A program made the translations under genes and the position numbers. A DNA stretch of 64,000 bases from Holophagae bacterium (GTDB lineage Bacteria; Acidobacteriota; Holophagae; Acanthopleuribacterales; Acanthopleuribacteraceae): contig JAJCXM010000034.1 of the NCBI GenBank assembly GCA_029263455.1, positions 124,001 through 188,000 on the forward strand. Reading direction: 5' to 3'. How positions within the stretch are numbered: the first letter of the stretch is position 1; the number at the start of each line of letters is the position of its first letter. Under the pieces are notes generated by a model. That model did not search any database, was not told the DNA's origin, and saw nothing but the letters and a program-made list of their open reading frames with translations. Of this stretch, positions 43,770-53,180 are shown piece after piece.

Positions 43770-45932
43770 TTAATTAGTAGTTTTTTTGTCATCGATATGT
43801 ACTATCTCTACGCCGGTATAGTAATGATGCAAGATTTGGTCAAATGTCCAACCTTGGCGGGCCAAACCAAATGCGCCTACCTGTGACATGCCGACACCGT
43901 GACCCCACCCTCGTCCAACAACCGACATATGGACAAGGCGATTGTTTCGATACGAAGGCATCAATTCAAACATATTATCGCGAACCCCAAGTGACCAGCG
44001 GATGCGTAAGCCTTCAACCACATGCACACCTGATTCTGCCACGTACTTAAGTTTAGTTACCCTGCCAGTTGAAGAGCGGGACAACACCTGAACATCCTTA
44101 AGCCCGCGTAGATTGCTAATGTAGCGTCGGGCCCGCGTTTCAAGCTCTGCCGTTGTCTTCTTGTCTATCCAGTAATTGTAAGCGCTGACACGATCCGCGC
44201 TTGCTACCCAGCCATTGACTTCCAGCTTCACGATAGGACGTGCCAATACGCCATCAAGGACAAAAGCGATATCGCCTTCCACAACGTTTGGGGATGTCAC
44301 GAATCGATGTTTACGCGCCTGCTCCGTCACGTAACACGTAATGCGTTCAAAGCCCACTATGCGCTCTCTACCTTTACGAACAAGGACCAAATCGTCGCCA
44401 ACAACATCTTGCACATAATATTTTGACCAATCAGGGTTGGGGCCAAACACACGGCAAAGCGATAAGAGCACAGCCATAGCTTCTGATTTCGGTACCTTGT
44501 CAGTTAATTCCATTTGCCGCTCTTGCTGGGCAGTAAGCACTTCGTATCTGTGCAAGAAATTACGCAACACAGCCAGGTTATTGGAAGATTTTTCAACCTC
44601 CAGACCGCGAATTGTATCTGCTTTATTCACTTGACGATTGACACTTTCCTGAAACCTAGGACGAGACCAGATCACTTGCCAAAAATCCCGAAAACTTAGG
44701 TCGGCCGACATCAAATCGTGGGCAACTTCTTGACCACCAATCCAACTGAAGTGATCGAGCCAGACGAGCAAGTCATGACCACCTAAAAGGCCATCAAGTG
44801 ATGGCGCAGACGGGAAACCATACATCATTGCTTGAATCTGCAAATCTTGGTTGTCTAGATTGTGACTTGCCTGCCCGACTTCTTTTGCGACAAGCTGCCA
44901 CGATGCAGGCTCCATCAAATAGCTCGTTTTGCCGCGCAAATAGGGTTCTGCTCGCCCAGGAAAGACGTTTTCTACGTCGTCTGTCTCACCGCCACAGGTG
45001 GAAGTATACAAAGCGTCAATGAATTCCCCCTGATAGGTCATCACTAACCCGGCTGTTTCAGCCACAGCCTGATCACTTAAAGGGTGTTCTGTACCAGCTC
45101 CAAAATAAGCTTGGCAGGCCGGACCATCACAAATATCGTAGCCAGACTTTGAGTAGCGGCCCAGACTCTTGATGGCATAGGTTCTAGCAGCCACGGCCTG
45201 AGACTTAAGAGCTTCAAGCTCGGGATACACCTGAGGACCCAATTCCGAAGGCACCACAGCCCGTAAATAGCTCTCAAGCGGCAGTTCATTGACGACCCGA
45301 TATTTATCGCCTTTCTTGATGAACCACAGAATGCCGCGATAGCTGCGATCACCAAACCCAATCGGCGTTTCGGGATTAGCGGACACAATGCCGAGTTGTT
45401 GCACGTCAAATGCTGTCTTATCAAAATTTTCATTGACCCACGCGTATGGCGAGCGAATCGCATCTTTGACGAAGAATGCGTCTCTAAAACCGGCAGCCAC
45501 AACACGTGTCCGTACGGGATCTGCCCTTTTTTGAGTGGCGAATGGGCCCGCACGCAATGCCGACATCGATGAATTACTTGAGCGCACGATCACCATGGGC
45601 ACATCGGATAAATGACTGGAGATTCTATCTTTCGTTTCTTCGAGTACACGTTGCTGGCGGCTCGCTTGAATCTGCACCCAATAGATGTGGCTATTGGATG
45701 GGTTCTTTTCAAGAATTACATGGAAAGAACCGTTTGGTTTGAATTCACCAACGGCTTTGGTCCCATCCAAGATTAACAGCCGGCTCTTGCTATGAAACTT
45801 CCCCTGATTTACGGGCTCTTGTAAACCGGATTTTATCCAATTAGCGTTACTCGCTCTCCATTCATCGAAGGAGCGATGATCAACGGCTCTTAGGGCGGCA
45901 ATACAAAAAAAACAAAACAAGTAAGCGCGCAA
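43770..45932 (-). CDS. SpoIID/LytB domain protein, secreted
   Basis: This roughly 720-residue secreted protein begins with a hydrophobic signal peptide and contains the SpoIID/LytB domain: RGILWFIKKG and ELPLESYLRAVVPSELGP, then SQAVAARTYAIKSLGR and YFGAGTEHPLSD. TSTCGGETDDVENVF closes the block. The C-terminal GRGWGHGVGMSQVGAFGLAR is the other conserved end. Relatives cleave or remodel peptidoglycan glycan strands. I chose the TTG start at 45932: GGGGAG lies six bases upstream and the signal peptide starts there. The ATG at 45977 lies inside exbD. The gene follows exbB-exbD. Confidence 0.87.
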   Translation of the reverse strand: MRAYLFCFFCIAALRAVDHRSFDEWRASNANWIKSGLQEPVNQGKFHSKSRLLILDGTKAVGEFKPNGSFHVILEKNPSNSHIYWVQIQASRQQRVLEETKDRISSHLSDVPMVIVRSSNSSMSALRAGPFATQKRADPVRTRVVAAGFRDAFFVKDAIRSPYAWVNENFDKTAFDVQQLGIVSANPETPIGFGDRSYRGILWFIKKGDKYRVVNELPLESYLRAVVPSELGPQVYPELEALKSQAVAARTYAIKSLGRYSKSGYDICDGPACQAYFGAGTEHPLSDQAVAETAGLVMTYQGEFIDALYTSTCGGETDDVENVFPGRAEPYLRGKTSYLMEPASWQLVAKEVGQASHNLDNQDLQIQAMMYGFPSAPSLDGLLGGHDLLVWLDHFSWIGGQEVAHDLMSADLSFRDFWQVIWSRPRFQESVNRQVNKADTIRGLEVEKSSNNLAVLRNFLHRYEVLTAQQERQMELTDKVPKSEAMAVLLSLCRVFGPNPDWSKYYVQDVVGDDLVLVRKGRERIVGFERITCYVTEQARKHRFVTSPNVVEGDIAFVLDGVLARPIVKLEVNGWVASADRVSAYNYWIDKKTTAELETRARRYISNLRGLKDVQVLSRSSTGRVTKLKYVAESGVHVVEGLRIRWSLGVRDNMFELMPSYRNNRLVHMSVVGRGWGHGVGMSQVGAFGLARQGWTFDQILHHYYTGVEIVHIDDKKTTN

Positions 45933-45945
45933 AGCGCTCTCCCCT

Positions 45946-46356
45946 CTATGGTTGTTTCTTGCCAGGTCGAGCGGCAAAGGTTAAGCCTGTGGCGCCTGAC
46001 GCTTTAGCAGCATCCATCATTTCAACGACTAAGCCATGAGAAACCGATTCATCAATTTTGAGAACGATCATCTTATCTTCGCGATCATCTAAGATTCTTT
46101 TAAGTGATTTGTCTAGGTCGTCCTTGGTTATTGTCTCACCATTAAGCAATAGTAGACCCTGAGCGTCTACCGCCAATGTGATGGCACTATCGCCAGCTTT
46201 ACTTTCACTTGTTGCGGTGGGTAGATTCAAATCCATTCCTTTTTCGTCTTTAAATGTAGTTGAGACCATAAAAAAGATCAGCAGTAAAAAAACAACATCA
46301 ATCAACGGCGACAATTCGACATTGATGTCGGATCGTCTCTTACGCTGATATAACAT
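45946..46356 (-). CDS. exbD: ExbD/TolR-type biopolymer transport protein
   Basis: This 136-residue protein has a single N-terminal helix (LSPLIDVVFLLLIFFMV, about 16-32) carrying the Asp that conducts protons in ExbD/TolR, then a periplasmic domain. With the ExbB-like partner upstream it forms a proton-driven motor. No TonB or TolA is adjacent, so the driven process is unknown. It overlaps the ExbB-like gene by 17 bases and precedes the SpoIID-like gene. Confidence 0.9.
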   Translation of the reverse strand: MLYQRKRRSDINVELSPLIDVVFLLLIFFMVSTTFKDEKGMDLNLPTATSESKAGDSAITLAVDAQGLLLLNGETITKDDLDKSLKRILDDREDKMIVLKIDESVSHGLVVEMMDAAKASGATGLTFAARPGKKQP

Positions 46357-46957
46357 TTTGTCTCCGGATCAAGAGCATAAATTCGATCATCATTTTTTCC
46401 ATACGCAGCAGCACTTTAGCGGCGCGACGTTCAAGACCGTTATGCACGATGATGGTGGGGATGGCAACCATCATGCCAGCAGCGGTTGTGATCAAAGCTT
46501 CGGATATGCCACCTGACAGATGAGCGGCTTCCGTCATCCCTTCAACGGACAGGGTTTGAAACACCTTGATCATGCCTGCAACGGTGCCCAAAAGACCAAG
46601 TAGAGGAGCAATCGTGGCAATCGTCCGCAAGCTGGTCAAGAAACGTTCCAAATAATTGGCTTCTTGTCGTGATTGATCTTCAAGTAACTGTCTTAATTCC
46701 ACGTTGTCTAACTCTCGGAACTGAATGGCCGTTTCCAGTAAACGATGGAACATGATGTTATTGGACTGGCATAAGTTTAACGCCGCTTCGAATTCACCCT
46801 TCAAAAGCGCTTGTCGCAGTCTGGCCATAATGTCATCGTCCATGAATTTTGACATGCGCAAATTCACCAAGCGTTCGATGGAAATCGCCAGAGCGGCCAA
46901 AAGGCAGGTTCCAATGGGAACCATAAACCAACCACCACTCATTATTGTCTGCCACAT
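46340..46957 (-). CDS. exbB: MotA/TolQ/ExbB-type proton channel protein
   Basis: This 205-residue protein has three membrane helices. The first is near residues 10-28. The pair at about 112-135 and 150-176 contains the family core TIATIAPLLGLLGTVAGMIK and GGISEALITTAAGMMVAIP. It pairs with the ExbD-like protein next to it. A good promoter lies upstream (46992-47020). The tolQ reading is possible; tolA, tolB and pal are absent. Confidence 0.9.
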   Translation of the reverse strand: MWQTIMSGGWFMVPIGTCLLAALAISIERLVNLRMSKFMDDDIMARLRQALLKGEFEAALNLCQSNNIMFHRLLETAIQFRELDNVELRQLLEDQSRQEANYLERFLTSLRTIATIAPLLGLLGTVAGMIKVFQTLSVEGMTEAAHLSGGISEALITTAAGMMVAIPTIIVHNGLERRAAKVLLRMEKMMIEFMLLIRRQNVISA

Positions 46958-46991
46958 GTAACCATCCCCATCATGCTATTAAGTCCCAGTC

Positions 46992-47020
46992 ATTCTAGCG
47001 TTCCGTATTTCAACTCGCAA
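46992..47020 (-). promoter_or_regulatory. sigma70-type promoter of exbB-exbD-spoIID
   Basis: On the minus strand: TTGCGA (47020-47015, four of six), a 17-base spacer and TAGAAT (46997-46992, five of six). Start near 46985 gives a leader of about 28 bases with GGGG before the exbB ATG. Confidence 0.65.
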
Positions 47021-47128
47021 AAACCTAGGCACAAATCGTGCCGACCTACGACGGAAATCACTTGTAATGACCTTAATCCTTATGGCAAGGACTGAAGATC
47101 AGTATGGCTAGATCAAGAATCGCAAAAA

Positions 47129-48595
47129 TTACCACTTATCAGTAGTTTGCGACAATTCGAACGACGTCACAGAATCAGCGATTAGCCAAGGTGGTTTAAG
47201 GCGCCGCATCAAGGAGCAAAGCTCGTCCTGCACCTGATTGACCGCCGCCGTCTCGCAACTATAGTTGTTGACCATGATCGAAAAAACAAGCGGTTCTCCG
47301 GCCATTGTTTCAACGTAACCAGATAAACAGCGGGCGCGATAGATATAGCCGGTTTTGGCCCACACAAATCCCCTAGTGATCTCGTTCCCGCGACGTTTGA
47401 GCGTCCCATCCATGCCAAAAACTGGAAAGGAGACAAGCCAGTCATGCGAAAATGACGTGTCTAGTGCTCTATTGAGTACATCAACTAATAAAGCAGGTCG
47501 AATGTAGTTTTGAGCACTGAGCCCCGAGCCGTCACGAATACTCAGACCCTGTGTATCTAACCCTTCGAACTCAAGCTGACGCTTCACTGTTTCGGAGAAG
47601 GCATCAAAACTTCCTGTCCCCGACGACATATAAGCAGCACTTTTTGCAAAGCAGTCAGCATAACGATTCTGGGAAATTTTCATCATCGTTTGCATTAGCA
47701 GCCGCAATGGTTCTGAATAGTAAGTGAACAGCGGTTTCGCATCTAATGGCCAATTCTGAATGGAACGCCAGCTGCCTTCCACTTGTATTCCGTTTTGCTC
47801 CAATCGAGACATCAACGAATTGGCGAAACTAGCAGCCGGATTCTTGACTGCCATGGTTATTTGAGACTGAGAACACGAAGCCAGTGATCCCGTGATCCTA
47901 AAACTACCATCGAAGGTGCGTTGCAGGTCTAAATCTGTAGAGTCGCCGTGGACCAAATCAAAACGAAACGGCGTGCGCACATAAGCAGGCACGAAATGGT
48001 ATCGGGCTGAGCCATTTTCGTCCGTCTCAATGTTCAAAACACTCCAAGCATCATTCATGGCTAACGCATTAACCGCCGCACCATAGTAGGCACCGAGGTC
48101 ACTTATCTCCCACGATCCATCCTCCAACTCAGCATCGAACGAGCCTTCGTAAGTCAGTAGATTGCCCGAAACAGACCGGATCCCGGCGGTGCGCAGACGT
48201 TCAATCAAACTGTCAATAAGCGTGCCGGTTTCAAGTCCGTCGACATAATTACCACTCAAACTTGGGTCACCCCATCCGGCGATTACCAGGTCACCGAGCA
48301 ATTCACCATCGGTATGCTCGCCAACAAATGCAAATTCGGTTGGGTAGGCGTAGCTTGCACCAAGAACTTGAAAAGCTGTGTATGCGGTTAGGATTTTCAT
48401 ATTGGATGCGGGCCGGAAATTTACCCTTGCGTTGATATCCAGCAGTGTTTTTTCGCGTCGCGGAGCATATATCGAAATGCCCCAAACACCGTCGGCAAGC
48501 TCGGGACGCGTCAAAACTTGTTTTACTTCCTTTCGAAGGTTCCTAACCGAAAGGTCGCTACCCGAAACTAAAACCATACACAGAATGCAGATCAT
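47129..48595 (-). CDS. dacB: D-alanyl-D-alanine carboxypeptidase/endopeptidase, PBP4 (S13) type
   Basis: This 488-residue penicillin-binding protein starts with a signal peptide (MICILCMVLVSGS). Its active-site motifs are S-x-x-K in ASNMK (Ser64, Lys67), S-x-N in ISQNRYAD and K-T-G in VWAKTGYIYRA. It removes terminal D-Ala and can cut cross-links in peptidoglycan. The start codon lies two bases after the alr stop, so alr-dacB are co-translated. It belongs to the wall-turnover cluster of 47-54 kb. Confidence 0.9.
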   Translation of the reverse strand: MICILCMVLVSGSDLSVRNLRKEVKQVLTRPELADGVWGISIYAPRREKTLLDINARVNFRPASNMKILTAYTAFQVLGASYAYPTEFAFVGEHTDGELLGDLVIAGWGDPSLSGNYVDGLETGTLIDSLIERLRTAGIRSVSGNLLTYEGSFDAELEDGSWEISDLGAYYGAAVNALAMNDAWSVLNIETDENGSARYHFVPAYVRTPFRFDLVHGDSTDLDLQRTFDGSFRITGSLASCSQSQITMAVKNPAASFANSLMSRLEQNGIQVEGSWRSIQNWPLDAKPLFTYYSEPLRLLMQTMMKISQNRYADCFAKSAAYMSSGTGSFDAFSETVKRQLEFEGLDTQGLSIRDGSGLSAQNYIRPALLVDVLNRALDTSFSHDWLVSFPVFGMDGTLKRRGNEITRGFVWAKTGYIYRARCLSGYVETMAGEPLVFSIMVNNYSCETAAVNQVQDELCSLMRRLKPPWLIADSVTSFELSQTTDKW

Positions 48596-48596
48596 G

Positions 48597-49682
48597 TCAG
48601 GCTCCTAAATACACGCGTGGCAGGCGCATCCCCAATTGACAACATCGTTCATAGGCGATCGTGTCGAGCCGTTTTGCGTCATCGGAGATCGAAATTGACT
48701 GCGGCTGATCGTCAAATATGATCACTTCTTCACCGAGTTGTGGACGGTCAAAGCCACTCAGGTCGAACACTAATTGATCCATACTTACCCGTCCCAGGAC
48801 GGGTGTAATCTGACCACGGAAAGCCACACTAATCGGTCCACCATGAATGCGCGACAAGCCATCACCGTAACCAATGGCACACAGCCCGGTTACCATTTCT
48901 TTTTTCGCGACGAATGTGGCTCCGTATCCCACCGAGTCTCCGGGCTGGAGGCGCTTTACCAAGCAAAGCTGTGCCACCACTTTCATAATCGGCTTTTGCG
49001 CGATCAACCCATTACCTTGGTATTGTCCATACAATGCAATTCCCGGCCGAACCATGTCAAAGTGAGAGTCCGGTAAATTGACGATCGCGCCACTGTTTGC
49101 GGCGTGTACTTGAAGTGATTTACGCAGCTTGGCTGGCATAGAATTGATTACTTGTTCAAAGCGCGCCAATTGTTTACGTGCATGGACCAAATCATTTTCG
49201 TCGGCGCAGGCAAAGTGAGTGGCCAGTCCCACCCATTTCAAAGTCTTTTGCTGAGCCAACGTTGTACATAGATCTGAGAAATCCTGCCACGGAAAACCGG
49301 CACGTCCCAGACCGGTGTCTAACAAGAGATGGAACCGGGTGCCTTCCGCCAAGCAATCCAAATCATCCGCATGGCTAATGACGGCTTCAAAGTTGTATTT
49401 TGTGTAATCGCTTGCCTGTACGCGAAATTCAGGCTGGAAAACGACGATCTGATCTCTTAGGTCAGCTTCACGCAATTTCTTCGCTTCCTTGAGATTAGCC
49501 ACCCCAAAACAATCTACGCCAATTGTGTGCAAATGTTTGGCAACGCGAACGGATCCATGACCGTAAGCGTCACTCTTGATCATGGCCATGACTCTCGTCT
49601 GCGTTTGCAGTTGGCCACAAATGGAGTTTAAATTTTGGCTCAGTGCAGATAAGTCAATTCTTAATTCCGCTAAATGTTTCAT
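48597..49682 (-). CDS. alr: alanine racemase
   Basis: This 361-residue PLP enzyme interconverts L- and D-alanine. The Schiff-base Lys36 is in AMIKSDAYGHGS. The C-terminal GYGDGLSRIHGG and PVLGRVSMDQ blocks contain the second-domain motifs, and the catalytic Tyr is in VGYGATF/YGDG regions as usual. It supplies D-Ala to Ddl. It starts divergently from the BadF-type kinase gene, with 159 bases between them, and dacB follows after one base. Confidence 0.93.
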   Translation of the reverse strand: MKHLAELRIDLSALSQNLNSICGQLQTQTRVMAMIKSDAYGHGSVRVAKHLHTIGVDCFGVANLKEAKKLREADLRDQIVVFQPEFRVQASDYTKYNFEAVISHADDLDCLAEGTRFHLLLDTGLGRAGFPWQDFSDLCTTLAQQKTLKWVGLATHFACADENDLVHARKQLARFEQVINSMPAKLRKSLQVHAANSGAIVNLPDSHFDMVRPGIALYGQYQGNGLIAQKPIMKVVAQLCLVKRLQPGDSVGYGATFVAKKEMVTGLCAIGYGDGLSRIHGGPISVAFRGQITPVLGRVSMDQLVFDLSGFDRPQLGEEVIIFDDQPQSISISDDAKRLDTIAYERCCQLGMRLPRVYLGA

Positions 49683-49841
49683 TGCCGCAAACCGCCAAAC
49701 CCGTTGACATGGAAAGGATCATTATAGATCTGACGCGCATTAGGTGGATCATTGAGTTTGCATGAACGATCAATTATTCGAATGTACGAATTGGGCGCAG
49801 AAAAGCGGTAGAATACTTAAACATTCACGAGTGAGGAAAGA

Positions 49842-50708
49842 GTGTTTGGTGGTCTTTTGGTCGCGGACAGTGGCGGAACTAAAACAGAGTGGCGTTATGG
49901 AAGTGGACCGCAGTTCCATATGTCGGCCAAGACAGAGGGTCTGAACCCTAGCATGTCAACGGCCAGCCAAATCAGCGCCGTTATCAAACGGATCCGTATG
50001 TGGCTGGGCGATGCGAAAGTTGATCACCTCCACTTTTTTGGAGCAGGCTGCGGTCGGCCTGACACGGTTACCGCCATGAAACGTCACCTAACGTTATTGG
50101 GCGTTAATTTTGATCGCATCCGGGTTGAGTCCGACCTTCAGGCGGCAGCTGGCGTCGCTTTTGGCTACAAATCGGGTGCCGGGGCGATCATTGGGACCGG
50201 ATCTGTTGCCTTCAGTTACGATGGTCGACGAATCACGCAGCGACACGGCGGTTACGGCTATCTGCTGGGCGATGAAACCGGCGGCATCACACTTGGGAAG
50301 AAGTTGATTTACGCCTATTTGCGCAGAGTCATGCCAGGAGAATTGATTGCAGCCTATGATCAATTTACGGGCGGCATGAATTCTGACCGTATGTTGTCGG
50401 TGATTTACCAAAAAGATCACCGTAAAGCTTTAGAGTTTTTGGCCAAACAGTCGCTGTTTTTAAGTCATTGGTCTCATAATCCGTGGGTCAGAACCATGGT
50501 TCGGCACTCATTCCAGCAATTTATTTCTGAACAAGTCATGCCTTGCTATCAAGATAGCCGGGGCGAACTGGCCTTTGCTGGCGGTTTAGCCAATGCTTTC
50601 CAGGATCTATTAGTTGAAGTCTGCGAGGAATTCGAAATGCCCGAGCCGAGGATTATTAAGGACCCACTGGCTGATTCACTCTATCCATTTGTGCGCGGTG
50701 ATATATGA
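49842..50708 (+). CDS. BadF/BadG-type ATPase, N-acetylglucosamine-kinase-like
   Basis: This 288-residue actin-fold ATPase has phosphate-1 GLLVADSGGTKTEWRY, the middle FFGAGCGRPD and phosphate-2 GAIIGTGSVAFSY, then GGYGYLLGDETGGITLG. This pattern is shared by NagK-like sugar kinases and BadF-type activases; with the PG-turnover neighbours, an amino-sugar kinase is more likely, but this is inference. It starts at GTG 49842 after GAGGAAAGA. Its stop overlaps the epimerase ATG by four bases. Confidence 0.85.
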   Translation: MFGGLLVADSGGTKTEWRYGSGPQFHMSAKTEGLNPSMSTASQISAVIKRIRMWLGDAKVDHLHFFGAGCGRPDTVTAMKRHLTLLGVNFDRIRVESDLQAAAGVAFGYKSGAGAIIGTGSVAFSYDGRRITQRHGGYGYLLGDETGGITLGKKLIYAYLRRVMPGELIAAYDQFTGGMNSDRMLSVIYQKDHRKALEFLAKQSLFLSHWSHNPWVRTMVRHSFQQFISEQVMPCYQDSRGELAFAGGLANAFQDLLVEVCEEFEMPEPRIIKDPLADSLYPFVRGDI

Positions 50709-51727
50709 GTGAATGGTCATGGGAAACAATGGAATTGCGCTTGAAACATCGATTCACCATTGCCCACCGTACCAGTGACTTTCGCACAAACGTCATTTTA
50801 CGCGGATCGTTAACTGACCGCTTGGTATGGGGCGAAGCGGCTCCCAATCCCCGTTATGGCGAAGATGCGCAAACGACTCAAAACGCGTTTGAGCTGTTAA
50901 CGGAGCAAGATATTACGGCAGACGATCCCAAGCTTTGGTGGTCACAGATTGCACAAACGACGGAAGGATCATTCGCTGCTAAAGCTGCGCTTGACATGGC
51001 TTTGTATGATGATTGGGGGAAGCGCATAGGTGAATCCGTACGTAGACGCCTTGGCCTTCCTGCGTCGCCCGAAAATGGTCTGCCATTGTGTATGACGATT
51101 GGCATGGATGACGTTGAAACGGTGAAGATGAAGGTCAAAGAAGCGGAACCCTTTCCCATACTAAAAATCAAACTAGGTTCAAATCAGGATCGAGTCTTGA
51201 TACAAGCAATTAGATCTGTGACAGATAAGCCGTTAAGAATTGATGCCAATGAAGGTTGGGCAAACCGTGAACAAGCGCTACGAGAGATCGAATGGCTGGC
51301 AACGCAGGGCGTTCAATTTATTGAGCAACCTTTGCCTGCAAGACAAGTTGAGGACGCGATTTGGCTCAAGCAACGATCGCCGCTACCGCTAATGGCTGAT
51401 GAATCGCTCAAAACACATCACGACCTAGGCGAGATCAGCCAAGGTTTTCACGGCGTCAATATTAAGTTGATGAAATGTGGCGGAATTTCACCAGCGCTGA
51501 ATTTGATTCATGAGGCGCGTGCGCTTGATCTGCGCATTATGTTGGGCTGCATGATTGAAACATCAATCGGTATCGCTGCAGCGGCACAACTCGCCACCTT
51601 GGTGGATGATTTAGACTTGGATGGCAATTTATTAATATCCAACGACCCATTCGTGGGTCATCCTGTCATCAATGGGCACCTGCACCTTAATGAAAACCCT
51701 GGGCTCGGCGTTCACATCGCCCCTTGA
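50705..51727 (+). CDS. L-Ala-D/L-Glu epimerase (dipeptide epimerase)
   Basis: This 340-residue enolase-superfamily enzyme has the muconate-lactonizing-type ends. The catalytic Lys pair is in LKIKLG (about 150) and VNIKLMKCGG (about 253). Metal ligands are in RIDANEGW (about 177), FIEQPLP (about 203) and MADES (about 228). Such enzymes epimerise L-Ala-D-Glu from peptidoglycan to L-Ala-L-Glu. It is translationally coupled to the kinase (ATGA overlap) and converges on the SSF transporter with a 16-base overlap. Confidence 0.9.
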   Translation: MSEWSWETMELRLKHRFTIAHRTSDFRTNVILRGSLTDRLVWGEAAPNPRYGEDAQTTQNAFELLTEQDITADDPKLWWSQIAQTTEGSFAAKAALDMALYDDWGKRIGESVRRRLGLPASPENGLPLCMTIGMDDVETVKMKVKEAEPFPILKIKLGSNQDRVLIQAIRSVTDKPLRIDANEGWANREQALREIEWLATQGVQFIEQPLPARQVEDAIWLKQRSPLPLMADESLKTHHDLGEISQGFHGVNIKLMKCGGISPALNLIHEARALDLRIMLGCMIETSIGIAAAAQLATLVDDLDLDGNLLISNDPFVGHPVINGHLHLNENPGLGVHIAP

Positions 51728-53139
51728 CTCATTTTGCGACGGCTATAGGTATCGAAAACCCAAGCGACGATTAGGAAAGATGCCGTTCCGATCGGCGTAA
51801 GCCAGGGCCAAGCAACACCCAGTCCAGAGAAACGAATGAGCGCAGTGATTGAAAATGCACTGACGAATCCGGCTAACGCCGATTGCGAATTGGGCGACTT
51901 CTCTATGAACGCATAGATGAAAGTACCCAGCAGCGCCGAATAAGTCATGGTTGCAATTCCTAACGCAAAGCCCACCAAATCCACGGGACCTTCCCTCGTT
52001 TCCCTAAACAGAAAGCATGTCAGCGCAAAACCAAGGGCGGCTACTACCACGGTTTTACGCGACGCAATCAGTTCACGCGTACTACCAACGTGGCGACTGA
52101 AATCCGCGATCCATGAAGCCGAGATGGCAGACAGCGAAGAGCTCAGGGTTGAAATGGCCGCAGAAAAAATGGCGGCAACCAACAACCCACGAACACCTAC
52201 TGGCAGCTCGGAGACAATAAATCTCGGAAAGGCTTGCGGGCCTGCCAATTCTGGATCTTGGCCGTGAAAATAGCCCCAAAGGAATACGCCCAACGTGAGA
52301 AACAACACCATTTGAAACAGGATTGCCCAGCCACTCACCACCATAGCCCGTTGCGCGAGCCTGACATTTGCACAACTCAAACTTCGTTGCACAATTAATT
52401 GATCGGTTCCGTGTGAGGCCAAGGTAAAGACCGCACCGCCAAATAATCCTGACCAAAGACTGTAATCCGAGCTGGACCACAAATTAAAATCAAATACCTG
52501 GAATTTACCCATTTCCCAAGCCTCAACAATCGCTCCAGCAGGTAACTTCTGCCAGACGACGAAGAGTGCAAAGAGAGCGCCGCACACGTAAATAATTAAC
52601 TGAATGAAGTCCGTCCAAAGAACTGCTCTTAGTCCACCAAGCAATGTAAGAAGTAGACTGGCAACGAGAATAATTGATGCCGAGAGCCAGAACCCAAGCT
52701 GAAAGGCCTCTTGCAGAACCACCGCGCCAGCGTAAACACGTACGCCATCGGCAGCCAATCGTGTCGATATGAATACAGCTGCAGATACTTTTGATAATCG
52801 ACTGCCTAAGCGGGATTTAACCCATTCATAAACCGACACCATCGCGCCACGGTGATATTTTGGAATGAAAAGCCAGGCCACCAAGTAGCGGCCTAATACG
52901 TAACCGGCAACCAATTGCAGGAACCTAAAATCGGTATCGTAAGCTAAGGCCGGAATACCCACGACCGTTAATATACTGGTTTCCGTGGCCACGATTGAAC
53001 CACTAACAAGCCACCATGGTGCCCGCCCTGCTGCGGAGAAAAAGTCACTTGCGTTATGCTGTTTACCGCCGATAGCGATGCCTAGCCAGACCACGGCTGC
53101 CACGTAAAACACAAGTATGATGTAATCTATGGTACTCAC
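51712..53139 (-). CDS. sodium:solute symporter (SSF family)
   Basis: This roughly 475-residue membrane protein has about 13 helices with the SSF pattern: SDFFSAAGRAPWWLVSGSIV near the N-terminus, the Na+-site helix IFISTRLAADGVRVYAGAVV, and later STLSSSLSAISASWI. The substrate is not set by sequence; the position suggests wall-derived peptides or sugars. I chose GTG 53139 (VSTIDYIILVFYVA), as the first ATG at 53196 would run through the divergent M20 gene's ribosome site. Its 3' end overlaps the epimerase gene on the other strand. Confidence 0.85.
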   Translation of the reverse strand: MSTIDYIILVFYVAAVVWLGIAIGGKQHNASDFFSAAGRAPWWLVSGSIVATETSILTVVGIPALAYDTDFRFLQLVAGYVLGRYLVAWLFIPKYHRGAMVSVYEWVKSRLGSRLSKVSAAVFISTRLAADGVRVYAGAVVLQEAFQLGFWLSASIILVASLLLTLLGGLRAVLWTDFIQLIIYVCGALFALFVVWQKLPAGAIVEAWEMGKFQVFDFNLWSSSDYSLWSGLFGGAVFTLASHGTDQLIVQRSLSCANVRLAQRAMVVSGWAILFQMVLFLTLGVFLWGYFHGQDPELAGPQAFPRFIVSELPVGVRGLLVAAIFSAAISTLSSSLSAISASWIADFSRHVGSTRELIASRKTVVVAALGFALTCFLFRETREGPVDLVGFALGIATMTYSALLGTFIYAFIEKSPNSQSALAGFVSAFSITALIRFSGLGVAWPWLTPIGTASFLIVAWVFDTYSRRKMSQGAM

Positions 53140-53180
53140 GGACCCAACATAACATGCTTGATGCACCGGAGTTACACCAA

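Noticed and set aside
49704-49728. TTGACA followed by TATAGA before the BadF-type kinase gene
   Set aside because: The spacing is only 13 bases, too short for a sigma70 promoter; the -35 match alone is not enough.
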